64,000 nucleotides of DNA, from NCBI RefSeq assembly GCF_023656565.1, contig NZ_JAMOKG010000003.1, forward strand, positions 62,001-126,000. Direction: 5' to 3'. Position 1 is the first letter of the stretch. Each line of letters starts with the position of its first letter. Position numbers and translations under genes: made by a program. This DNA comes from Flavobacterium tyrosinilyticum (GTDB lineage: Bacteria; Bacteroidota; Bacteroidia; Flavobacteriales; Flavobacteriaceae). Positions 46,079-54,249 of the stretch are shown here, in pieces. Under the pieces are notes generated by a model. It saw only the letters and a program-made list of their open reading frames with translations. It did no database searches and was not told the origin of the DNA.

Positions 46079-48808
46079 CTAATAAAACAACCAGTCAATA
46101 GCGGCTTTTTCTCCTGCATCGATATATCCAACATCGCGTGGTGTTATGGTTTGATCTGCGTCGATGAAACCTAAAATCAATACTTTTCCTTTTCCTAAAT
46201 CTAATTTATTCTCGCCCGGTTGGAAAGTGTATGTATGAATGTTTACACGCGGTAAATCTTTTAAATTCATCGCACTTGCCAGAATCACTTCCGCTTGACC
46301 GTGCGCATTTCCTGCTGCGTCGGTTTCTAAACTTGGCGGTAATAAAAATCTCTTTTGATCTGAATTGAAATAACCCACCACTAATTTAACCGCTTTTGTG
46401 TTTTTAAACTTCAAATGCGTTCCTTTTTCGTTTTGATCGTTTTCTACAAATGAGAATCCTCTTAGGTTTTGAAGTTCAGGAGCAATTTTAGTTAATTCAG
46501 AAATGTCTGTTCCGTACACTTTTGTTCCGGTTTTCACTAAATAGGTTCCCGGCTTTTCATCAATAAAAGTTACTTCTGCCGTTTTCCAGGGTTTCCCTTC
46601 TTTGGTTTCGATCTTACCGTCTTTTGAGGCTTTTAACTTCTCTAGATTTCTTTTGAAATTAGCCAACTCGCGCTCATAATGTGGCAATAATTCAGCCCAA
46701 GTTTTGTTGTTTCCATCGTCTCCTCCAATTGGAATTCGGCGTTGAGCTGTCTGCATACTGTTGGCATAATAGTATGTATCTTTTGTCAAGTTTACCAATA
46801 ATTCGTAATGCTCGATGCTTTTCTCTAAATGAGGCATTGCCTTGTCTAAATCGGTAATATCATTTGAATAACTGTATCTTAAAACCAATAATGCTGCTTT
46901 TACTTTTTCTGAGAAGAAATCGGCGAAAGCCTTATAAGCATGCATATCATTCTTAAGACGCTCAAATTCTTCTTTGTCTTTGGTTACACTAGCTTCGGCT
47001 TTGTCGATGGCTTCAACGGCCAATCTTCCGTGTTCTGTAATTTCAGCAATAATCTGTGTTGGAAGTTCACCAGAATGCGGTTCTTTGTTCCACTCTTTTT
47101 TAGCATATTCTAAAAGCAATTCGCCTGCTGGCCCACAAGATTCGTGGAATCCTGGATAAACTCTCCATTTCGACGGATTCACCAACTGACTTTCGAACAT
47201 TCCTAACAATAAAGTTTGGCGGTTTCCTTCGGTAATTCCAAAACGTCTTAATGTTTTTGGAGCAATTTCTCCTGTTTCTTCATAAGCTTTTAAAATGTTG
47301 TTAGCCGCTTCCTGACTCGTTCCGAATTTCGCTGCTAAATCATTATCCCAATATTTAACTTCTTCATTTCTATCTCTTTTGCTGTCCCAAGCATATCTTG
47401 CCCAAGCTTTGTACCAAATCCAGTCACGATCCATTTCTAATAAACGTTCGCCTGATTTCGTTTTATCTGCTGAATACGGCCAATCCCAATACGAAGCTTG
47501 CGGATATAAATGCAATGCATTTGCCCCGTGAACGCTGTGCATCGCTTTTACCGTTTTCTGAATAAAATCTGGTGAACCGTATCTGAAAGGTTCTAAGTTA
47601 GCCAAAATATGAACGTTCTCAATATGAATCGATTTAAGAGCACTCAATTGTTTGTGTGTTTCTCCCCAAGGTCCGCCCGGCGTGTAAGTCGTTAAAGATT
47701 CTCCCGTGTATTTACTTTCTGTGTAAAGGTTTTTGTATAACGGAAGCGATTTTTCCATAACCAAAGGTCCGTCTGTATCGTGAGAACGAAGGATAATTGG
47801 CGGTTCTTCTGTTTTTCCTAATGCCTGTAAACCATCGCGAACACCTGGAATAATCGTTTTGGTAAACCATTCTACGTCATCATCAACTGTATTGATGGCT
47901 TCTCCCAAACAAACCATTAATCCAACGTTAGGATATTTTTCGATAAAAGCGGCAATTGATTTTCGAGTATAATCAGACAATAAAGGCGTGATTGGGCGCG
48001 AACGATCTTGCGTTTTAATGTTATAATGCTCTGCAAAAGGCTTAGAAACAATAATATTATAAAACATCTGAATGACCCAGATTCCTCTTTTGTTGGCTTC
48101 AACGGTTAAGAATTTATAGATTTCTTCATTCTTTTTGAAATCTTCGTCGCTTACTTCAACCGCAAACGGATAATCTTTTAATTTTACTAAAGATGCAAAA
48201 GGATGTCCGTTCCATAAATAAAGCGAATTCATGCGGTTTTCTACCAGCATATCCAAATACTTCACCCATAAAGATTTATCATAAAACCACGGAAAAGTTT
48301 CTGGTGTATACGGATATTCGTAAACATCACGTCCTGGAAGATAAACGGGTTTCTGCATTCCGATGCAAGCTCCTCTCAAAACCATTTCCGGGCTATCGTC
48401 AATATTAATTTCTAAAGGAAGTTTTCCTGAAGCTTTAATTTTATCTGTTAATTCTAAAGCTCCATACAAAGCTCCACTTGCATCTGTTCCTTCAATATAA
48501 ATTACATTTTTTTGCGAACGAATTTGAAAGCCTTCTTTTTTAGTCAATTTACTATCGTCGATTTTGGCGCTTTTAGCATTTTGTTTCCAGAAATCGGTTC
48601 CTCTTTCGCTAATAACAATTACTTTATCTTTTGAGTTTTTGAATTTATCGGCTGCAGTTACTTTGAAACCTTTTGATGCAAGTGTTTCTGATAATTTGGC
48701 TGCTCCAAATTTTGCTCTTGGCGAATTCGGGTCACTCACAACAGTGATGTTTTGCGCTGTCGCGAAAGAGACGTAAAGACATAAAAAAAGTAATTGTAAA
48801 TATTTCAT
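46079..48808 (-). CDS. Large secreted glycosidase-like protein of unassigned family
   Basis: A 909-residue protein with a signal peptide (MKYLQLLFLCLYVSFATAQ). Residues about 20-140 resemble the alpha/beta N-terminal domain found before GH20, GH67 and GH84 barrels (VISERGTDFW, EGTDASGALYGALELTDKI). A barrel-like region follows (MLVENRMNSLYLWNGHPF, RGIWVIQMFYNIIVS, VGLMVCLGEAINTVDDDVEW, LYPQASYWDWPYS), then a helical part (DRDWIWYKAWARYAWD) and a beta-rich end. I see neither the GH20 Asp-Glu motif nor the GH67 or GH115 signatures. It looks like the alpha-glucuronidase-related group often seen in pectin loci. Exo-action on a uronic acid is a guess. Confidence 0.7.
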   Translation of the reverse strand: MKYLQLLFLCLYVSFATAQNITVVSDPNSPRAKFGAAKLSETLASKGFKVTAADKFKNSKDKVIVISERGTDFWKQNAKSAKIDDSKLTKKEGFQIRSQKNVIYIEGTDASGALYGALELTDKIKASGKLPLEINIDDSPEMVLRGACIGMQKPVYLPGRDVYEYPYTPETFPWFYDKSLWVKYLDMLVENRMNSLYLWNGHPFASLVKLKDYPFAVEVSDEDFKKNEEIYKFLTVEANKRGIWVIQMFYNIIVSKPFAEHYNIKTQDRSRPITPLLSDYTRKSIAAFIEKYPNVGLMVCLGEAINTVDDDVEWFTKTIIPGVRDGLQALGKTEEPPIILRSHDTDGPLVMEKSLPLYKNLYTESKYTGESLTTYTPGGPWGETHKQLSALKSIHIENVHILANLEPFRYGSPDFIQKTVKAMHSVHGANALHLYPQASYWDWPYSADKTKSGERLLEMDRDWIWYKAWARYAWDSKRDRNEEVKYWDNDLAAKFGTSQEAANNILKAYEETGEIAPKTLRRFGITEGNRQTLLLGMFESQLVNPSKWRVYPGFHESCGPAGELLLEYAKKEWNKEPHSGELPTQIIAEITEHGRLAVEAIDKAEASVTKDKEEFERLKNDMHAYKAFADFFSEKVKAALLVLRYSYSNDITDLDKAMPHLEKSIEHYELLVNLTKDTYYYANSMQTAQRRIPIGGDDGNNKTWAELLPHYERELANFKRNLEKLKASKDGKIETKEGKPWKTAEVTFIDEKPGTYLVKTGTKVYGTDISELTKIAPELQNLRGFSFVENDQNEKGTHLKFKNTKAVKLVVGYFNSDQKRFLLPPSLETDAAGNAHGQAEVILASAMNLKDLPRVNIHTYTFQPGENKLDLGKGKVLILGFIDADQTITPRDVGYIDAGEKAAIDWLFY

Positions 48809-48837
48809 AGTATGCTGTTTTTGGGTATTCTATTTTA

Positions 48838-48992
48838 AAATTAATCTGCTTTTATCTATATAAATCTGCGTGCAAAAAATTTCACGCAGATTAGGCAGAT
48901 TTAAGCAGATTTCATTTTGATTCTTTTGCCACAGATTAAAAGATTTCCACAGATTAAAAAAATCATTCTAATCCTTTTAATCTGTGGCTATA
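48838..48992. repeat. Hairpin repeats, AATCTGCG and CCACAGATT types
   Basis: Two adjacent inverted repeats: AATCTGCTTTTATC/AATCTGCGTG paired with CACGCAGATTAGGCAGATT, and GCCACAGATTAAAAG paired with CTTTTAATCTGTGGC. They match the words seen at 4.3 kb and 33.9 kb. Confidence 0.65.
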
Positions 48993-48994
48993 AA

Positions 48995-49879
48995 TTAATT
49001 CTGGAAAATTCGTTTTAAATAAGCCACGTTTGCGCCGTAATTCGCTTTTACATTATGCACTTGCGTTACGTCACGAGAACGCTCTACAATTAGCCATCCG
49101 CTCCATTTCATTTCATCCAAAGTTTGTTTGATTTTTGGCATGTCGATCGCTTTGTCATTTTCTAACCAAAACTGATCAGTGTTTGAAGCGTGAATTTGTG
49201 CTACATATTTCTTACCTAAGATTTTTAATTCTGATGAAATATCTCTTTTATTATCTAAAGCATTCGCAAAATTGAAAGAGCTTTTTATATATTTTGAATC
49301 CACTTCTTCTAAAAGCTTTTTCTCTTCTGTAGCACTCAAAGAAGTTTCAATGGCGATAACGCCACCAATTTTACCTACTTCTTTTCCTGCCCATTGCAGT
49401 CTTTTAATCACTTCTGTACGTAATTCAGGATTTTTAACTAAATCGGTTTGTGTTCCTAACGGAAGATAAGCCACTTTTACTTTCATGTCTTTCATCGCTT
49501 TGATACAATCCGCAATCATTGGTGTGATTTCTCTTGTGGCAAAAGACTGTGCATAAAATCCAGACATTGCAATTGAACTGATTCCAACGCCAGTTTCTTT
49601 CGATTTATCTAAGAATTTTTGTCTTTCAACTGGGTCGCCTAATTTACTGTCAAATGTTGGTCTGTTTCCTAAACCTCCCATATCAAGTTCGATTCCGTCT
49701 GCTTTTATTTCTGCAGCTAAACCAAAAGCACCTAATTTTTGTCTTTTTAAAATCATCCAGTCGCAAACTGCCACTTTATATTTTTGCTTTTTGTTTGAAG
49801 ACTGAGCTGTTGCACAGCTATTAAATGTCGTTGATAAAGCAACAAACAATACAACAATTAAGTTTTTATTTAGCTTCAT
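48995..49879 (-). CDS. Secreted sugar isomerase/epimerase-like TIM barrel protein
   Basis: The open frame reaches 50002, but the extra 41 codons translate a repeat element. The Met at 49879 starts a proper signal peptide (MKLNKNLIVVLFVALSTTFNSCATAQ), giving 294 residues. The body is an AP-endonuclease-type (xylose isomerase-like) barrel: IKADGIELDMGG, KETGVGISSIAMSG, MKVKVAYLPLG, GGVIAIETSLSATEEKKLLEEV, YVAQIHASNTDQFW and WSGWLIVERSRD. The metal-binding Glu and His positions of the fold seem kept. Exported members occur in plant-glycan loci, but their reaction is not known. It precedes the 909-residue enzyme gene. Confidence 0.78.
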   Translation of the reverse strand: MKLNKNLIVVLFVALSTTFNSCATAQSSNKKQKYKVAVCDWMILKRQKLGAFGLAAEIKADGIELDMGGLGNRPTFDSKLGDPVERQKFLDKSKETGVGISSIAMSGFYAQSFATREITPMIADCIKAMKDMKVKVAYLPLGTQTDLVKNPELRTEVIKRLQWAGKEVGKIGGVIAIETSLSATEEKKLLEEVDSKYIKSSFNFANALDNKRDISSELKILGKKYVAQIHASNTDQFWLENDKAIDMPKIKQTLDEMKWSGWLIVERSRDVTQVHNVKANYGANVAYLKRIFQN

Positions 49880-49890
49880 GTTAATTGGTT

Positions 49891-50029
49891 TTACCATTAA
49901 GGCATTAAGGGAATTAAGCTTCAATACTTTTATTATTATCATTAGAAGATGAAGAAAATTAAGCTTAATGCTCTTTTTAAAAACATAAATTAAGCTCAGC
50001 AACTTAACTTTCTTAATCTCTTAATGGTT
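49891..50029. repeat. Hairpin repeat, ACCATTAAG type
   Basis: Begins TTACCATTAAGGCATTAAG and ends TTAATCTCTTAATGGT, the ends being inverted copies. A second copy lies at 63174-63336. It fills the gap between the isomerase-like and sialidase-fold genes. Confidence 0.7.
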
Positions 50030-50038
50030 CAATTTATT

Positions 50039-51184
50039 TTACTCTTCTTCAGCTTTTACTGCTGTTACGACTTTTCCTTCGTCGCCTGGCCAGATTCCGT
50101 TTTTGATTGGGAGTGCAACCAATTTACTTGGATCTACTTTTACGTATTTCAGTTTTTCTCTTCTCCAAGTATAAACGATGTGGACCATTCCGTCTGAACT
50201 TTGAATCATCGATGGATAAGAATACTGGCTGATTTTTGAATCTTCTAAAACCAAAGCAGCGTTCCAGTGAATTCCGTCTTTAGAAACCGAAACATTCAAA
50301 GGCGTTCTTGGCCCTTTTGCTTCTTTTCCTGGAGGCAAAACGTGATTGTAAACTAACAAATGTCTGCCGTCTTTAAGTGTTACGGCATCAGTTCCTGAGT
50401 TATTATTTGGAAGTCCAATTAACTCAACATCCGACCAAGTTTTTCCGTTATCTTTTGAGAATGTGCTGAAAACAGCTCTGTTTCTAGTTCTTCCAATGGC
50501 TTGAATACTTCCGTCTTTATGGAATAAAATACTTGGCTGAATCGCATTGATTTTTTGTTTTCCTCTTGGAAGCGTATCGCCCATTACCCAAGTTTTTCCG
50601 AAATCTGGAGTAGATTCCATACGAAGTCTCCAGCCATCGCCTTCTATACTTGACGGACATAATAAAGTTCCGTTGCTTAATAAAACTGGTTTATTTTTGA
50701 TTGGCCCTAAGAAACCGTCTGGCATTTTTTGTGCTTCAGACCAAGTTTTTCCTCCATCAGATGAAGTTCTGATTACGCCCCACCATTCTGATGGTTTTGG
50801 TCCGATTTTGTAAAATAACATTAAATCTCCTCCTGGAATTTGATATAAAACCGGATTCCAAGTTGGTAATCTCGGCCCTTCTTTCATCACACCATCAGCT
50901 ACTTTAACGCCTTCATTCCAAGTATCGCTTCCTTTTGGTTTAATCGCAACGTAAATACAAACATCAGAATTTCTTTCGTGAGTTCCTCCAAACCATGAGG
51001 CCACTAAATCACCATTTGTAGCTTCGACGATTGTAATCGCATGGCAAGACGGATAAGGCGCTTTATCGTAAACAAATTGATCTACTAAAATCCCTTCTTT
51101 CCAAGTCTTTTTCTCTAAAGCCGATTTACAACTTCCTAAAAGGAAAAGTCCAAACAAGACAAATGCTAATTTTGTTATCTTCAT
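50039..51184 (-). CDS. Sialidase-fold (BNR/Asp-box) lipoprotein, activity uncertain
   Basis: A 381-residue lipoprotein (LFLLGSCKSALEKK). Asp boxes SSDGGKTWSEA, TPDFGKTWVMG and SKDNGKTWSDV define the sialidase-type propeller. As in its paralogue at 5667-6713, the Arg-bearing RIP motif is absent and the position reads YPSCHAITIVEATNGDLVASWFGG. The pair share WNPVLY, LFYKIGPKPSEWWG and DGFLGPIKNKPV. It probably cleaves a non-sialic acid terminal sugar of a plant polysaccharide; the neighbouring GH78 gene would fit a rhamnose-linked substrate. Classical sialidase activity is unlikely. Confidence 0.72.
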   Translation of the reverse strand: MKITKLAFVLFGLFLLGSCKSALEKKTWKEGILVDQFVYDKAPYPSCHAITIVEATNGDLVASWFGGTHERNSDVCIYVAIKPKGSDTWNEGVKVADGVMKEGPRLPTWNPVLYQIPGGDLMLFYKIGPKPSEWWGVIRTSSDGGKTWSEAQKMPDGFLGPIKNKPVLLSNGTLLCPSSIEGDGWRLRMESTPDFGKTWVMGDTLPRGKQKINAIQPSILFHKDGSIQAIGRTRNRAVFSTFSKDNGKTWSDVELIGLPNNNSGTDAVTLKDGRHLLVYNHVLPPGKEAKGPRTPLNVSVSKDGIHWNAALVLEDSKISQYSYPSMIQSSDGMVHIVYTWRREKLKYVKVDPSKLVALPIKNGIWPGDEGKVVTAVKAEEE

Positions 51185-51327
51185 TATTAATTAAATTATG
51201 AATTATTTTTTTTGACTTTAAATACATACCTAACATTTTTTTAGGTAAAAATATTTAATAAGTGTAAAAATAACACCAAAAAATTAACAATGTATCCTGT
51301 ACTGTCCCGAATTATTAAAAATGTAGA

Positions 51328-54078
51328 TTATTTAACGTTTATCGCAAAATTTCCTGACGAAAGTGTGACAATTATTTGATTTTTTTCTACAGAATAAGTG
51401 TAAGAAGTCTTATCCAGCTTTTGTTTGTTGATTGAAATACCAGCAATATCGCTTGATGGAAGGTAAACTACTGCCGAAGTATTTGCTGGAACAGTAATAT
51501 TCCAAACCAGAGCTTTTTTATCTTTTTTCCAATCGCTTTTAATTGTTCCGTAAATTGATTCGTATGAAGCATTTACATAGGTTAATCCAGCATTAAAATC
51601 AGGTTTCATGATAATTTGTTTGAAACCCGGAGTTTCAGGATTGCTCTTGATTCCTGCCATATTTTCGTAATACCAAATCAATAAATCACCTAAAAGCATG
51701 ACATGATTTTGTGAATTCATTGCTGGATCTGCAGTGTTTCCGTTCCAAAGTTCCCAAATGGTTGTCGCACCGTTTTCAACCATATAACCCCAGCTTGGAT
51801 ACGTTTTGTTTGAAGCTAATTTGAATGCCAAATCGCCACGACCGAAATTAGTCAGCGTTCGCATTAAAAACTGTGTTCCGATAACGCCTGTACTTACATG
51901 ACCGTTTTTTGTCACTTCTACTTCATGCACTAAATTTTCGAAAACTTTTTGCTCTAATTCTTTTGGAACCATTCCGAAAGTCAAAGGCAGTAAATTGGCT
52001 GTTACGGTATTATTGGCGTAATTGTTTTTGGCTGCATTAAAATATTTAGCATTAAATGCCTTTTTGATTCTTGAAGCTAATTCGTCATAATGTTTAATAT
52101 CATTTTCAGCATTCGCGATTACAGCAAATTTCTTCATGATATTTAAAAGTTGATAATAAAACGCACTCGAAATCAATTCACCGTCTGTTAAACGAGAAGG
52201 ATCTTTCGAACGAATTAATTCCAAAGACTCTGGCGGAACACACCAATCACCATATTTATCTTTGGTCATGATATCATCAACCAAATAGTTTTCCTCCATA
52301 TAATCCATCCATTTTTTCATTGACGGATATTGTTTTTCTACTACTTTTTTGTCTCCAAACTGCTGATACAACATATCCGTAACCGTTATATACGTTCCCG
52401 GCCATGTTACATTATCGCCATAATAACGCCAGAAAGCTGGTGCCACATCCGGAATTCCGCCATCAATAGTTTGAGCATTTCTAATATCATCTAACCATTT
52501 TGCGTATAAAGTCTGATTATCGAATAAGAAACTTTCTCCGTAAGCTCCAGTAGTTCTGTCTCCCAACCAAGGCTGACGCTCATTTCTCTGCGGACAATCA
52601 ATTGGCATTCCTTTGTAATTTCCGCTGATTCCCCACCATGCATTCTTAAAAATCTGATTCATAATTGGGTTAGAAGAATCAAAAGTTCCCGTTGTAGCAA
52701 TGTCATCGTAAACGACTTTTCCAACGAAATTTTCTAAAGTCGGTTTGGTTTTGAAACCTGAAATTTCTACAAATCTGAAACCGTGAAAAATAAAACGAGG
52801 TTCCCAAACTTCTTCGCCTTCTCCTTTTAAAGTATAAATATCAGTCGTTTTGGCATCACGAAGATTGGCAATGTATAATGAACCATCTGGCTGTAAAGAT
52901 TCAGCAAATTTCATCGTGATTTTATCGCCCGAATTTCCTTTCACTTTCAATTGTAACCAGCCCACCATATTTTGCCCCATATCTAAGATATAAGTTCCTT
53001 TTGGTGTTTGTTTGATTGAAATTGGCTTTACTTCGCGTTTAATCTTCATATTCGCAGACATCTGTCCTTCGTAGAATCCGCCTGGTTCCTGAACATATTC
53101 TGCCGAAAGCCATTTTTTATCATTAAAATTAATGGCATTCCAGCCCTTCATTTCTTTACGTGCATCGTATTCCTCACCGTCGTATTCGTTGTTAGATAAA
53201 ATTGGTCCGTCAGTTGTAATTTTCCAAGTGTCATCTGTGCGAATAACGTCTTTGCTTCCATCAGTATATTCTACAAACAACTGCAAAGCCATTTTCGGGT
53301 AACCAAAAGTCTTGATTTTATAAGGTTTATAATCCTGACGCATGGTAAAAAAACGTCCGTTTCCTAAAATCGTTCCCAATGCATTTTTACCTTCTTTCAA
53401 TTGTGAAGTCACATCAAAAACATTGTATTTTACATTCTTCGTATAATCTGTAGGAACGGGAGCTAAAACCTGATCGCCAATTTTATTTCCGTTAATATAT
53501 AACTCGTACAAGCCCATTCCCATGATATAAACTTTGGCATTTTTGACCTTCTTTTTCAAGTCAATTTCTTTTCTCAAATATCTAGCTGATAATCGAGAAT
53601 ATTGCGAAATACTATCTCCTGGAGAAGTTTTCTCATAACCAATCCAACGAGTCGATTTCCAGTCGGCATAAGTTAAAATTCCGATGCTGAAATGTGCTGT
53701 TTCTTTTGATTGAATTTCTCCTTTATTAGTAAAAACTATTACTTTCCAATAAACATCTTGTCTGTCTCTTAGCTTTTTTCCGTTGTAAATTACATTTACA
53801 GATTCATCACTTTGCACTTTTCCGCTATCCCATAAATCTGCGTTTCCTGCATTTAATTTTTCTAAAGATGAAGAAGCTAAAATTTGATAATGAGTTTGTT
53901 TTACATCATTTATTTCTGCTTTTATTTTCCAGCTCAATCTTGGCTGTAAAACGTCAATTCCTTCAGGATTGGTCAGCATTTCGCATTTTAAGTCACTTAC
54001 AATGATTTTGTTTTGGGCTTTCGCCGAAATGGTAAAAAGTGAAATGATTAAAGTAAAATGTAAAAAAAACTTTTTCAT
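51328..54078 (-). CDS. GH78 alpha-L-rhamnosidase (first copy)
   Basis: A 916-residue secreted enzyme (signal peptide ending ISAKAQ). GH78 domains in order: N-terminal fibronectin-like module (LRLSWKI-like PRLSWKIKAE), RYLRKEIDLKKKVKNAKVYIMGMGLYELYINGNKIGDQVLAP, the sugar-binding jelly-roll ending DMGQNMVGWLQLKVKG, and the (alpha/alpha)6 barrel with the catalytic-site segment PIDCPQRNERQPWLGDRT and ENGATTIWELWNG. It releases terminal alpha-L-rhamnose by inversion. It is clearly distinct from the second GH78 in the same locus, so different linkages are likely. Confidence 0.94.
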   Translation of the reverse strand: MKKFFLHFTLIISLFTISAKAQNKIIVSDLKCEMLTNPEGIDVLQPRLSWKIKAEINDVKQTHYQILASSSLEKLNAGNADLWDSGKVQSDESVNVIYNGKKLRDRQDVYWKVIVFTNKGEIQSKETAHFSIGILTYADWKSTRWIGYEKTSPGDSISQYSRLSARYLRKEIDLKKKVKNAKVYIMGMGLYELYINGNKIGDQVLAPVPTDYTKNVKYNVFDVTSQLKEGKNALGTILGNGRFFTMRQDYKPYKIKTFGYPKMALQLFVEYTDGSKDVIRTDDTWKITTDGPILSNNEYDGEEYDARKEMKGWNAINFNDKKWLSAEYVQEPGGFYEGQMSANMKIKREVKPISIKQTPKGTYILDMGQNMVGWLQLKVKGNSGDKITMKFAESLQPDGSLYIANLRDAKTTDIYTLKGEGEEVWEPRFIFHGFRFVEISGFKTKPTLENFVGKVVYDDIATTGTFDSSNPIMNQIFKNAWWGISGNYKGMPIDCPQRNERQPWLGDRTTGAYGESFLFDNQTLYAKWLDDIRNAQTIDGGIPDVAPAFWRYYGDNVTWPGTYITVTDMLYQQFGDKKVVEKQYPSMKKWMDYMEENYLVDDIMTKDKYGDWCVPPESLELIRSKDPSRLTDGELISSAFYYQLLNIMKKFAVIANAENDIKHYDELASRIKKAFNAKYFNAAKNNYANNTVTANLLPLTFGMVPKELEQKVFENLVHEVEVTKNGHVSTGVIGTQFLMRTLTNFGRGDLAFKLASNKTYPSWGYMVENGATTIWELWNGNTADPAMNSQNHVMLLGDLLIWYYENMAGIKSNPETPGFKQIIMKPDFNAGLTYVNASYESIYGTIKSDWKKDKKALVWNITVPANTSAVVYLPSSDIAGISINKQKLDKTSYTYSVEKNQIIVTLSSGNFAINVK

Positions 54079-54091
54079 GATATTATTTTCA

Positions 54092-54189
54092 GTCCCAGAG
54101 GGACGATATATTTATAGATTTTATAATAATTAGTTCCATAAGCCCCAGCGGGGCGACATAATTTTCTATAGGTATCGCTCCGCTGGAGC
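54092..54189. repeat. REP-like cluster of three short GC-rich palindromes
   Basis: TCCCAGAGGGA (54093), GCCCCAGCGGGGC (54142-54154) and GCTCCGCTGGAGC (54177-54189) are palindromes spaced by A/T-rich stretches that share the word TATAG or CTATAGG. This matches the REP/BIME style of repeat. No associated transposase gene is in the window. Confidence 0.65.
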
Positions 54190-54249
54190 TTTAATCATTT
54201 GGGTGTGTATTTTGCTATAAATATTATGCTTCTCTGAAGCAATCAAACT

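Noticed and set aside
45976..46134. N-terminal extension of the large GH2 gene
   Set aside because: These codons run through a perfect inverted repeat and into the upstream gene, and a normal signal peptide starts at 45975.
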